A stretch of DNA of 11,915 nucleotides from Undibacterium sp. (GTDB lineage Bacteria > Pseudomonadota > Gammaproteobacteria > Burkholderiales > Burkholderiaceae). Of this stretch, positions 1 through 7,049 are shown one piece after another. The notes beneath the pieces are model-generated. The model was not told the origin of the DNA, searched no databases, and saw only the letters and a list, made by a program, of their open reading frames with translations. The stretch is taken from NCBI GenBank assembly GCA_014376575.1, contig JACMRF010000103.1, positions 1 through 11,915 on the forward strand, given 5' to 3'. A program made the position numbers and the translations under genes. The stretch's first letter is position 1, and each line of letters begins with the position of its first letter.

Positions 1-780
1 ACCGAACTGACCATTGATCAGCAAGTGTGTGCAGCACGCGCGCGCCAGCCGCATTTTATCTCGCCTAGTTTTGGCACTATTGCAGGCTTCAATCCAAATG
101 GCGCCATGCCGCATTACCGGGCCACGGCAGAATCCCATGCTGTCATTGAAGGCGATGGTCTACTCTTGATAGACTCTGGCGGTCAGTATCTCAATGGCAC
201 AACAGACATCACGCGCGTCGCCCCGATAGGCATGGTATCGGCAGAGCAAAAACGCGATTTCACGCTGGTACTCAAAGGCATGATTGCCCTGTCATGCATG
301 CAGTTCCCACGCGGCACCTTCTCCACCGTGCTAGATACCGCTGCCCGCGCACCGATCTGGGCTGAAGGTATCAATTACGGTCACGGCACTGGCCATGGAG
401 TCGGCTATTTCCTCAATGTGCATGAAGGACCGCAATCCGTCTCCTGCCTCGCTATCCCCGACGCCAACATGGTGATGGAAGAAGGCATGATTACCTCAAA
501 CGAGCCAGGTATCTACCGACCAGGAAAATGGGGCGTGCGGATTGAAAATCTCATGCTATGCGTACCAGCAGGCAAAACAGAATTTGGCGACTATCTCAAA
601 TTTGAAACCTTAACCCTATGCCCTATCGATACCCGATGCATAGACCTGGCGCTGATGCGCGACGATGAATTGGACTGGCTGAACGACTACCACGCCACCG
701 TGCGGCAAAGGCTCTCTCTACGCGTTGAAGCTAACGCAAAAGCATGGTTAGAGCGACGTACAGAAATGCTCTTGCGATAA
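1..780 (+). CDS. Xaa-Pro aminopeptidase (M24B), C-terminal part, 5' end outside window
   Basis: Cytoplasmic metallopeptidase that removes an N-terminal residue preceding proline. The frame is open to the window edge (it begins T-E-L-T-I-D-Q-Q), so the gene starts upstream; the GTG at 25 is internal. The pita-bread catalytic fold is visible. Dimetal ligands appear as Asp in LIDSGG (172-174), Asp in TTDITR (205-207), His in GTGHGVG (394-396), Glu in SNEPG (502-504) and Glu in RIEN (544-546). A second conserved His lies in NVHEGP. After the catalytic core come about 60 residues resembling the M24 C-terminal extension (PIDTRCID...DELDWLNDYH). That extension is typical of the long, three-domain, XPNPEP1-like aminopeptidases of about 600 residues, so about 260 residues are seen here. 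The gene ends with TAA at 778-780 and is convergent with the kinase gene. Family assignment is secure; the subfamily is inferred. Confidence 0.93.
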   Translation, partial: TELTIDQQVCAARARQPHFISPSFGTIAGFNPNGAMPHYRATAESHAVIEGDGLLLIDSGGQYLNGTTDITRVAPIGMVSAEQKRDFTLVLKGMIALSCMQFPRGTFSTVLDTAARAPIWAEGINYGHGTGHGVGYFLNVHEGPQSVSCLAIPDANMVMEEGMITSNEPGIYRPGKWGVRIENLMLCVPAGKTEFGDYLKFETLTLCPIDTRCIDLALMRDDELDWLNDYHATVRQRLSLRVEANAKAWLERRTEMLLR

Positions 781-791
781 ACAAACGATAC

Positions 792-806
792 GGCGAAGTA
801 ATCGCC
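792..806. terminator. weak candidate terminator hairpin after the aminopeptidase gene
   Basis: GGCGA (792-796) can pair with TCGCC (802-806) around a 5-base loop, 11 bases after the peptidase stop codon. It is followed by TTAAAAGCTTGATTGTTT, which is not a proper U tract. The stem is short, so this is only a possible transcription end. Confidence 0.25.
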
Positions 807-833
807 TTAAAAGCTTGATTGTTTACCTCACTA

Positions 834-877
834 ATCTTCCATTTATATTTTAGTTATTTTTATAAAAAATGGAAGAT
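834..877. repeat. inverted repeat between convergent genes, possible bidirectional terminator
   Basis: ATCTTCCATTT (834-844) is the exact reverse complement of AAATGGAAGAT (867-877), giving an 11-bp stem with a 22-base AT-rich loop. The right arm directly abuts the stop codon of the hybrid kinase gene (TAG, complement of 878-880), and the left arm is about 54 bases after the peptidase stop. A hairpin between two converging genes suggests a shared transcription end or RNA-stability element. Neither strand has a U run right after the stem, and the stem is not GC-rich, so a standard intrinsic terminator is not established. Confidence 0.4.
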
Positions 878-3800
878 CTAGTTCAAATGCTCCAACACAA
901 AATGCTTCAGCGCGGCATTCATCAGTTCAAGCTGCGTGTTCATCTCTTCAAAAATAATATCCACGCGCTCGAAATCGCCGTGCTTGCCTTTTTGCTCCAG
1001 CGCCTTGGCCAGATTTTCAATGGGAGTGGCGTTGAAATTACCAAGCAATCCTTTTATTGTATGTGCGCTGCGGTGTAGTTGCTCTCCATCGCGCCTTAAA
1101 ATAGCGTCTGCAAGTTCGTTTACCTGAGCAGCACAACCATCTAAAAACAGGGGTGAAATGATGCGTAAGACCTCTACGTCAGCCTTTAAAAGAGCTGAGC
1201 TGTAATCAAATGACGCTTCATTTATATCTGCCAACCGCTTTTTCACTACGGCATCCGCTTGCACACTGGTGTGTTTGGACGCCTCATTATTTTTTTGATC
1301 AACATAAAATTGCAGACGTTCGCGGAGCACGTCACTATTAATCGGTTTAGAAAGATAGTCATCCATTCCCGCCTGAATGCAACGGGCTTGGTCACCTTGC
1401 ATCACATTAGCTGTCATCGCAATAATGGGGATGTGAGACAAACCATTTTCGAGCTCGCGAATGAGCTGAGTCGCCTCGATTCCGCTTAATTCTGGCATTT
1501 GCATGTCCATCAAAATGAGGTCATATTTCTGTTTGACAAACCGATCAACTGCAATAATTCCGTTTTCTGCGACATCAGCCACATGTCCCCATTTTTGCAG
1601 CAAGACTAACATTAGCTTTTGATTAATCAAGTTATCTTCGGCCAGCAAGACATTTAATCCCTGCTCTTTAGATTTAGTAGCTCTATTACTAGGCGCGCGA
1701 TTAAGATCGGCATAGTGCACGGCGCCGCTAGGCTTACCCGATATTGCTGACGCTATGAGAAAATGCAATTCTTGTTGGCTAATTGGTTTTCGCAAATATC
1801 CGGCGATACCTAATTGAGCACATCGCAACGCATCTTCAGAAGAGCCGGCGGACGATAACATGATCATTTTGGTGTTTGATAATTGTCCCGTCGCTTGCAA
1901 GCGTGTCGCCAATTCAAAGCCATCCATCTCTGGCATGCAGGTGTCAAGAACAACCAAGTCAAAAGGTCGAGCCTTATCACAAGCCGATGAAAAAAGCGCC
2001 AGTGCTTCGATACCATTTGCAGCCAACGTCGGCTGCATTTTCCAGTGTGTAAACGTGTCCGAAAAAAAATGTCTATTGACCGCGTTATCATCCACAACCA
2101 GCACAGTCAAATCCTGCAACTTAACTTCAGAATCGTCAGCTAAGGTGTCGCTCCCTATACCAAAAATCGCCGTAAAATAAAAAGTGCTACCGCTTCCAAT
2201 TTCACTTTTAACCCTCAGGTGACCCTGCATGTTTTGCACAATGCGAGACGAAATTGAAAGGCCTAAACCGGTACCGCCATACTTCCGGGTCGTAGAGGCA
2301 TCCGCTTGACTAAAGGGATCAAAAATAGATGCCTGCTTATCTCGTTCAATGCCGATACCATTATCAGTAATCGAAAAATATACTTCGACAAATTCTCCCA
2401 TTTTAGTAACGAGATTTATCTCCAGAACGATATCTCCTAGTTCACTAAATTTAATCGCGTTTCCAACCAGATTGGTCATCACCTGACGCAATCGACCAGG
2501 ATCACCGATCAAGATTTTAGGTAAATCAGGCGCAATCTTATAAACTAATTCAATGCCTTTCTGGTGAGCTCTTAAGGCCAATGTCTTTAGAGTCATGGCG
2601 ATCAGTTCAGCGAGCGGGAATTCGATCTCATCGAGAATTAATTTGCCTGATTCTATTTTTGAAAAATCTAAAATATCATTAATAATTTCGAGCAGCGAAT
2701 CTGATGACAGCTTTACGATCTCCAGATATTCCCGCTGTTCAGCGCTTAAGTTGGTATCAAGTGCCAATTCGGTCATCCCTATAATGCCGTTCATTGGCGT
2801 CCGGATTTCATGGCTCATTGTTGCCATGAATTCGCTTTTTGCCTTAGACGCCGACTCAGCGCCTTCTTTTGCTTTCACCAGCGCATCATCCAGGATTTTT
2901 CGCTCTGTAATATCGCGACATGAGCCATAAATGCTCCCATCAGGCAAAAGAGCAGCATTAAGTTCTACCGAAACTTGCTTTCCATTTTTTTTCAGTAAAG
3001 TGATTTCGCGTCGAATTAATTTTTCTTGCTTCAGCCTCTCGCCAAATGTAAGCCGCGACATTTCGCGATAAGCCAGCGGCAGAATATCAAACATGGTTGC
3101 GCCTATCAATTCATCACGTTGATAGCCCAGCATCTTGAGTGCGAGATCATTGACATAAATCCAGCGCTGGTCTTTCCCTGCCACAAACACGGCGTCAGCG
3201 GCATTATCGAGCATCATTCTTTGTTTGGTTTCGCTCTCACGCAATGCCGCGTCGGCAGCATGTCGCGCGGTAATGTCCTGAAACGCAGCAACCGATCCAA
3301 CTATCTTGCCATTCTCAAAAATGGGTGATGCAACAATCGATACCGGGAATAAGCTCCCTGATTTATGTTGGAAGTACTCCTCGTCAGAGCGAAAAACATG
3401 ACCTGCAGCCATCGCGATACTGATAGGGCATTCTTCAATACCAAGGTGCGATCCATCAGAACGGGTTGAATGCAGCATGTCATGAAGTGATTTTCCAAGC
3501 ATTTCAGCAAGAGTCCATCCCACTATCTCGATTGCTTCTGCATTAACGTAGGTGCATTTACCAAGTACATCCATCGTATAAACACCCTCACCAAGCGTGT
3601 TCATGATGTTCTCAAGAAGAGCACGGCTGGATTCTACTTCTTCCTTCAGCAAGCGTTGTTCAGTGATGTTCGTTCTGATAGAAATATATTGATAAGGTAT
3701 ATTTTTTTCATTCAAAAAAGGGACAATCGTCGCATTAGTCCAATAAAAAGTATTGTCTTTTGCGCGATTTCTAATTTCACCATGCCAGACACGCCCTTGA

Positions 3801-4450
3801 GAGATTGTGGTCCAAAGAGCAGAAAAAAACTCCTTGTTGTGCAAGCCAGAATTGACGATGCGGTGATTCGATCCGAGTAATTCTTCTCGCAGATATTGAC
3901 TGATTTCACAGAATTTGTCATTGACATAGATGACATTGCCAGTGGCGTCCGTAATACTCACTATTGCGTGTTGATCAAGCGCAAATTGTTGATTTTTTAT
4001 CGCCGCCAAGGCCTGCTGCAACTCACTGCGAGTAGTGAGAAGCTCATCAACCAAACCCGCAAGTGCGTGGCTCAGCTCTTCAACACTCTCTTTATCGGCC
4101 AGATGTTTGCCAAGGCGCGCAAAGACATCGTTGGTAGTACCTTTGAGCTTAGTTAAGACGTGCTGACGGACTTCTGCCTCTTGCCGCAAACTCTGATTTG
4201 CCTGGTTTAATTCATCAGAACTTAATTCAAGACTGCGTTTTCCCAAGGCGAGGTCTCGGTCTGCTTGAACATAGGCATCATCGACCTGCTCAAAATACTG
4301 CCGCATCCCTTTAAGTGCAGTTTTGGCCCGACTGCTCAGCTCCTGTGAGTTATCCAATGCCTCAAATTCAGCGAGCAATGCTGCCATTTGCTCTTCGCCT
4401 TGAATGCCGAGTAAGCGCTTATGTTGGCGCAAAGACAGCTTGTGTTTCAT
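878..4450 (-). CDS. soluble hybrid sensor histidine kinase, 3 PAS-HisKA-HATPase-REC-REC-HPt (NahK-like)
   Basis: Predicted cytoplasmic phosphorelay kinase of 1190 residues with no membrane segment. Residues 1-155 are charged and helical, including the VDDAYVQADRDLALGKRSLE stretch (56-75), a kind of N-terminus I associate with kinases paired to FIST proteins. Three PAS domains follow at about 155-265, 275-395 and 405-518. The dimerisation helix holds phospho-acceptor His547 in MSHEIRTP. The ATPase domain has an N box (LVGNAIKFS), DNGIGI and GGTGLGL. Receiver 1 (about 781-900) has D787/D788, D836 and K888. Receiver 2 (about 932-1050) has E938/D939, D982 and K1035. A C-terminal HPt domain carries H1130 in HTIKG. 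Every phosphotransfer residue is present. The ATG overlaps the FIST stop as ATGA, implying coupled translation and a shared pathway. FIST pairing suggests a NahK-like kinase, but the PAS cofactors cannot be read from sequence. BarA-like architecture is the alternative description. Confidence 0.93.
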   Translation of the reverse strand: MKHKLSLRQHKRLLGIQGEEQMAALLAEFEALDNSQELSSRAKTALKGMRQYFEQVDDAYVQADRDLALGKRSLELSSDELNQANQSLRQEAEVRQHVLTKLKGTTNDVFARLGKHLADKESVEELSHALAGLVDELLTTRSELQQALAAIKNQQFALDQHAIVSITDATGNVIYVNDKFCEISQYLREELLGSNHRIVNSGLHNKEFFSALWTTISQGRVWHGEIRNRAKDNTFYWTNATIVPFLNEKNIPYQYISIRTNITEQRLLKEEVESSRALLENIMNTLGEGVYTMDVLGKCTYVNAEAIEIVGWTLAEMLGKSLHDMLHSTRSDGSHLGIEECPISIAMAAGHVFRSDEEYFQHKSGSLFPVSIVASPIFENGKIVGSVAAFQDITARHAADAALRESETKQRMMLDNAADAVFVAGKDQRWIYVNDLALKMLGYQRDELIGATMFDILPLAYREMSRLTFGERLKQEKLIRREITLLKKNGKQVSVELNAALLPDGSIYGSCRDITERKILDDALVKAKEGAESASKAKSEFMATMSHEIRTPMNGIIGMTELALDTNLSAEQREYLEIVKLSSDSLLEIINDILDFSKIESGKLILDEIEFPLAELIAMTLKTLALRAHQKGIELVYKIAPDLPKILIGDPGRLRQVMTNLVGNAIKFSELGDIVLEINLVTKMGEFVEVYFSITDNGIGIERDKQASIFDPFSQADASTTRKYGGTGLGLSISSRIVQNMQGHLRVKSEIGSGSTFYFTAIFGIGSDTLADDSEVKLQDLTVLVVDDNAVNRHFFSDTFTHWKMQPTLAANGIEALALFSSACDKARPFDLVVLDTCMPEMDGFELATRLQATGQLSNTKMIMLSSAGSSEDALRCAQLGIAGYLRKPISQQELHFLIASAISGKPSGAVHYADLNRAPSNRATKSKEQGLNVLLAEDNLINQKLMLVLLQKWGHVADVAENGIIAVDRFVKQKYDLILMDMQMPELSGIEATQLIRELENGLSHIPIIAMTANVMQGDQARCIQAGMDDYLSKPINSDVLRERLQFYVDQKNNEASKHTSVQADAVVKKRLADINEASFDYSSALLKADVEVLRIISPLFLDGCAAQVNELADAILRRDGEQLHRSAHTIKGLLGNFNATPIENLAKALEQKGKHGDFERVDIIFEEMNTQLELMNAALKHFVLEHLN

Positions 4451-5598
4451 TCACTTTTCTCGGCTAAATAAGTGATCGTCATTGTCTGGTTGTGCAAACT
4501 ACAGGCATCGAGCCGATAGCCGGGACAGATTTCTCCGTTTGAATAAAAACCACACAAAACAGTATTGTCACCCAAGACTTCCTGAACGGCTTCCACCTCT
4601 TCATCTACGCGCCCACCCATCACTAACTTACGTCCAACACAACTGACTAATAGCCCCAAGGCCTGGCCTGCGCAATCTGGCATCCCGTCAATCGTCGCAT
4701 TTGCAGCGACTTCAGCACCATCGACTAAATCATTCGTATGGGCGTGCATCAAACGCAAGTAGCCATCGGGATTAATCACACCAGCTAAAATCAAACTGCC
4801 ATCATCTTCGTTGATACCCAGAATGGTACGAATCTGGCCAAGTGACTCTTGTGCATTACTCAGCATCTCGAACGGAAAAAGAAGCCCGGACCCTGGCAGA
4901 TCCTTGGCATATTCACCAAGGTATTTTTTATACACATCAAGCGCTGGAGCGCCGTCTAGTGCATAGAGGATATTGCCGACGCAACTCGTTACCTTGCGCG
5001 TAGGGCCGAATGGTTTCCAGCCACCAAAACTGCCGTGCGAGAACAATAATTTTTCGCCCTCGAATCCTACTGCGACAACGCAAGACGTTGAGACGCCGGC
5101 ATTAGACAACGTGTATGTTTTAAGAAATGCACCGTCATCGCCCGCCAAGCCACCTGTCACTGGCTTCACCGTACCGAGCTCACTAACCATGCCATCGATC
5201 ATCCCACTACCGTTAATACTAACGCCTTGCCCCAATACCAAAACTGCTTTGAGTTTGGGACAAATCAATTTTTTTGCTAGCGTGGCACCCGCTTCAAATG
5301 ATTTTTCCATGCCACTCAATTCTGCCGTGGCAACCCTAAAAGAAACAGAATCAAAATGTATTGCGGTAACGACAGTGGAATGGTTTGTCACCCCGACAGA
5401 GGATATTTCACCGGCGGTACTACAGCCCACGCGTTGCGCGTGAGGGAAATGTGCGGCAAGACTGGCCTCAAAAACTGGATCGGCAAAATGTTCTGTGTAA
5501 CCGAAAACGAGAACCAATTGAGGATTTATCTTGCTTAAGTCTGACAACTTTTCTAAATCAGCAGGAACATTCTTCAGAACTACCTGGGCGATTTTCAT
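4447..5598 (-). CDS. FIST domain sensory protein (NosP-like)
   Basis: Soluble 383-residue protein with no signal peptide or membrane segment. The FIST N domain spans about residues 28-225, with GCSTAGEI (58-65), GGLAGDDG (149-156) and HGSFGGWKPFGPTRKVT (188-204). The FIST C domain spans about 226-365, with SCVGRK (319-324) and GFYSNGEICPG (350-360). FIST is a small-ligand sensing module. In the NosP subgroup it binds heme and nitric oxide and controls a partner hybrid kinase encoded next to it. The 4-base overlap with the kinase gene downstream matches that arrangement. The ATG at 5598 follows a good ribosome site, GAAGGA, with 6-base spacing. His188 is one possible heme-contacting residue, but nothing in the sequence proves heme binding. 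The FIST call is firm; the NosP-like function is inferred from gene context and length. Amino-acid-type ligands proposed for other FIST proteins remain possible. Confidence 0.92.
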   Translation of the reverse strand: MKIAQVVLKNVPADLEKLSDLSKINPQLVLVFGYTEHFADPVFEASLAAHFPHAQRVGCSTAGEISSVGVTNHSTVVTAIHFDSVSFRVATAELSGMEKSFEAGATLAKKLICPKLKAVLVLGQGVSINGSGMIDGMVSELGTVKPVTGGLAGDDGAFLKTYTLSNAGVSTSCVVAVGFEGEKLLFSHGSFGGWKPFGPTRKVTSCVGNILYALDGAPALDVYKKYLGEYAKDLPGSGLLFPFEMLSNAQESLGQIRTILGINEDDGSLILAGVINPDGYLRLMHAHTNDLVDGAEVAANATIDGMPDCAGQALGLLVSCVGRKLVMGGRVDEEVEAVQEVLGDNTVLCGFYSNGEICPGYRLDACSLHNQTMTITYLAEKSE

Positions 5599-5604
5599 TT
5601 GGCA

Positions 5605-5610
5605 TCCTTC
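5605..5610 (-). promoter_or_regulatory. ribosome binding site of the FIST gene
   Basis: On the minus strand GAAGGA lies 6 bases before the ATG at 5598. It supports this start in the 51-base gap after the HD-GYP gene. Confidence 0.7.
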
Positions 5611-5649
5611 AAAATAAATTTAAAAAGTAACAATGAAACAAGCAATTAC

Positions 5650-6720
5650 TTAATAAGCACCGAAAGAATTGGCACTTTCTTTTTCTTCTTGATAACGCGC
5701 CTTAATGTCCAAAATCTGTGGCCAGTCCGCAACAAATGCATCGACACATTTAGGATCAAAATGTTTCCCCGCCCCCTCATGCAGGAAGGCTAATGCATCC
5801 TCGATACTCCAGGCCGATTTATATGGCCGTTCAGAGGTCAGTGCATCAAACACATCAGCAACGGCAACTATCCTGGCAAACAATGGAATTTCTTCACCGA
5901 CAAGCCCTTTAGGATAACCGCTCCCATCGAATTTCTCATGGTGCGCCAAGGCGATTACCGCACCCGCCTGCAACATTTCAGAGCGGCTTCCCACCAAAAT
6001 GTTGTAGCCTAAAACAGCGTGGTTTTTCATAATGGTAAATTCTTCGATGGATAACTTTCCCGGTTTCAGAAGAATATTATCTGGTATGCCGACCTTTCCT
6101 AGGTCATGCATAGGCGCGGCTTCAAGGATTAATTGTTGGTCCGCTTCAGACAAGCCTAACTGCTGAGCAATCACCCGCGAATAATTCGCCATACGGACAA
6201 TGTGAGCGCCCGTCTCCGGGTCGCGTGAATCAGCAGCTTTGCACAAACGGAGGACGGTTTCTCGCTCACGTTCGCGAATATCCGCGGTCGCTTTGGCTAC
6301 CTCGACATCGAGCCAGGCGGCACGGTCTTCGAGGAAGCGTTGATTTCTCCGCAATGCGAGCATATTTTTAGTACGCGCCAGAAATTCAATTTTATCAATA
6401 GGTTTAATTAAAAAATCATTCGCACCAACATCAAGAGCCTGATAACGCAACTCGACTTCATCATTGGCTGTGATCATCAGGACCGGGATGTCTTGGCAGC
6501 CGTTAATAGATCTGAAGCGTTGAATAAACTCGAGCCCATTCATCAAGGGCATCATGAAATCAACCATAACAACATCGGGAATATTTTTTTCACACCAAAC
6601 TAAGGCAGCCGCAGGGGCGAGGAAACTTACCGGCTTGCAGCGCTCAATTTTACTCAACAAATGGCACACCAATGCCACATTCATTGGCGCATCATCAATA
6701 ACTAAGACGTTCATTTCCAT
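5650..6720 (-). CDS. REC-HD-GYP response regulator, predicted cyclic di-GMP phosphodiesterase
   Basis: A 356-residue two-domain regulator. The N-terminal receiver has D9/D10, phospho-acceptor D54 in VDFMMP, and K106 in LIKP. A charged helical linker (about 125-160) leads to the HD-GYP domain (about 160-340). That domain shows RDPETGAH (166-173), HDLGKVGIPD (205-214), LKPGKLS (218-224), HHEKFDGSGYP (260-270) and ADVFDAL (288-294). All usual metal ligands and the GYP motif are present, so hydrolysis of c-di-GMP is expected. The start chosen is the ATG at 6720, because a strong GGAGGGG lies 8 bases before it. A TTG 42 bases further upstream keeps the frame open but would put that ribosome site inside the coding region. 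It is the first gene of the unit, followed after 51 bases by the FIST gene. Phosphate probably comes from the hybrid kinase encoded in the same unit; this is inferred from linkage. Confidence 0.93.
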   Translation of the reverse strand: MEMNVLVIDDAPMNVALVCHLLSKIERCKPVSFLAPAAALVWCEKNIPDVVMVDFMMPLMNGLEFIQRFRSINGCQDIPVLMITANDEVELRYQALDVGANDFLIKPIDKIEFLARTKNMLALRRNQRFLEDRAAWLDVEVAKATADIRERERETVLRLCKAADSRDPETGAHIVRMANYSRVIAQQLGLSEADQQLILEAAPMHDLGKVGIPDNILLKPGKLSIEEFTIMKNHAVLGYNILVGSRSEMLQAGAVIALAHHEKFDGSGYPKGLVGEEIPLFARIVAVADVFDALTSERPYKSAWSIEDALAFLHEGAGKHFDPKCVDAFVADWPQILDIKARYQEEKESANSFGAY

Positions 6721-6728
6721 TAAGATAT

Positions 6729-6735
6729 CCCCTCC
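6729..6735 (-). promoter_or_regulatory. ribosome binding site that fixes the HD-GYP start
   Basis: Minus-strand GGAGGGG followed by ATATCTTA and then ATG at 6720. Its strength and spacing decide in favour of the 356-residue product over a longer TTG-initiated reading. Confidence 0.8.
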
Positions 6736-6773
6736 ATAATTGTTTGGCAATTTGGACGCCAAAATATTACTTT

Positions 6774-6779
6774 AGTATA
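6774..6779 (-). promoter_or_regulatory. candidate -10 element for the HD-GYP/FIST/kinase unit
   Basis: TATACT on the minus strand sits in an AT-rich stretch about 55 bases before the start codon, a sensible distance for a short leader. No convincing TTGACA-like -35 is found 16-18 bases further upstream, so activator dependence or a different promoter is possible. Confidence 0.3.
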
Positions 6780-6945
6780 TTTTAGTGTGCGGTGTTTAGG
6801 GTGTTATTTATGTAGGGCAATGTGAAATTTTATTTCCCTGAAGAATTACTTCATCACCAAAGTAAAAATACAATACGCAATAAACACGAGGCTTATAAGA
6901 ACTTTTGGGCTGTAAACCCGCATGAATACAGCGGTGTTAAGAATA

Positions 6946-7044
6946 AATATTATTAGCGTAAGGCTGGAGAGGTAAAAAAACCTGCCATTTTGTGGTCCTG
7001 ATCAACACAATTATGGGCAATGGCGCCTTGCGTTAAATAATATT
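6946..7044. other. structured element with inverted arms, possible three-way-junction RNA or MITE-like repeat
   Basis: The left arm AATATTATTAGCGTAAGGC (6946-6964) pairs with GCCTTGCGTTAAATAATATT (7025-7044): 9 pairs, one bulged base, then 10 pairs of which two are G-U if read as plus-strand RNA. On the minus strand those two become A-C mismatches. Inside lie a small hairpin AGGT/ACCT (6970-6973 with 6980-6983) and, directly after it, GCCATT (6984-6989) pairing with AATGGC (7019-7024), extended by TTGTG (6990-6994) with CACAA (7006-7010). The inner stem ends exactly where the outer right arm begins, which would allow stacking. No coding content is present. Function is unknown; a small mobile repeat, a phoR 3' structure or an RNA gene are all possible. 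Confidence 0.4.
6974..7024 (-). terminator. candidate Rho-independent terminator of the pst-pho operon
   Basis: Read on the minus strand just after phoR, GCCATT (7024-7019) pairs with AATGGC (6989-6984). An inner TTGTG... loop ...CACAA? arrangement is better stated by position: the plus-strand blocks 6990-6994 and 7006-7010 are complementary and extend the stem. Three bases later comes TTTTTTT (6980-6974). Stem plus U tract about 25 bases after the phoR stop fits a transcription end, but an asymmetric 8-base bulge and a low-GC stem make it weak. Confidence 0.45.
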
Positions 7045-7049
7045 GGGCG

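Larger units (their letters stand above)
6721..7049. other. 329-base intergenic region between phoR and the HD-GYP gene
   Basis: Both flanking genes read on the minus strand, so this region holds the 3' end of the phosphate operon transcript and the promoter and leader of the signalling unit. Visible items are the ribosome site at 6729-6735, the candidate -10 at 6774-6779, a small palindrome TGAAG-AATTA-CTTCA (6839-6853), a hairpin plus T7 tract on the minus strand (6974-7024), and a larger inverted-arm element (6946-7044). The sequence GCGGTGTT occurs at 6789-6796 and again at 6931-6938. No convincing protein gene or tRNA is seen. Confidence 0.75.

Noticed and set aside
4973..5443. 156-residue open frame on the plus strand opposite the FIST gene
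   Set aside because: It is antisense to a clear FIST gene, with no recognisable domain; the openness reflects the codon use of the real gene.
6721..6762. Longer HD-GYP product starting at a TTG (370 residues)
   Set aside because: The strong GGAGGGG ribosome site falls inside this extension and points to the ATG at 6720, where the receiver domain also begins naturally.
6922..6975. 17-codon plus-strand ORF in the intergenic region
   Set aside because: No ribosome site is seen, it is too short to distinguish from chance, and it runs into the inverted-arm element.
6970..6983. AGGT/ACCT hairpin with A-rich loop as a stand-alone terminator
   Set aside because: Only four base pairs, and the T run lies in the loop when read on the minus strand; it makes better sense as the U tract of the preceding stem or as part of the larger element.
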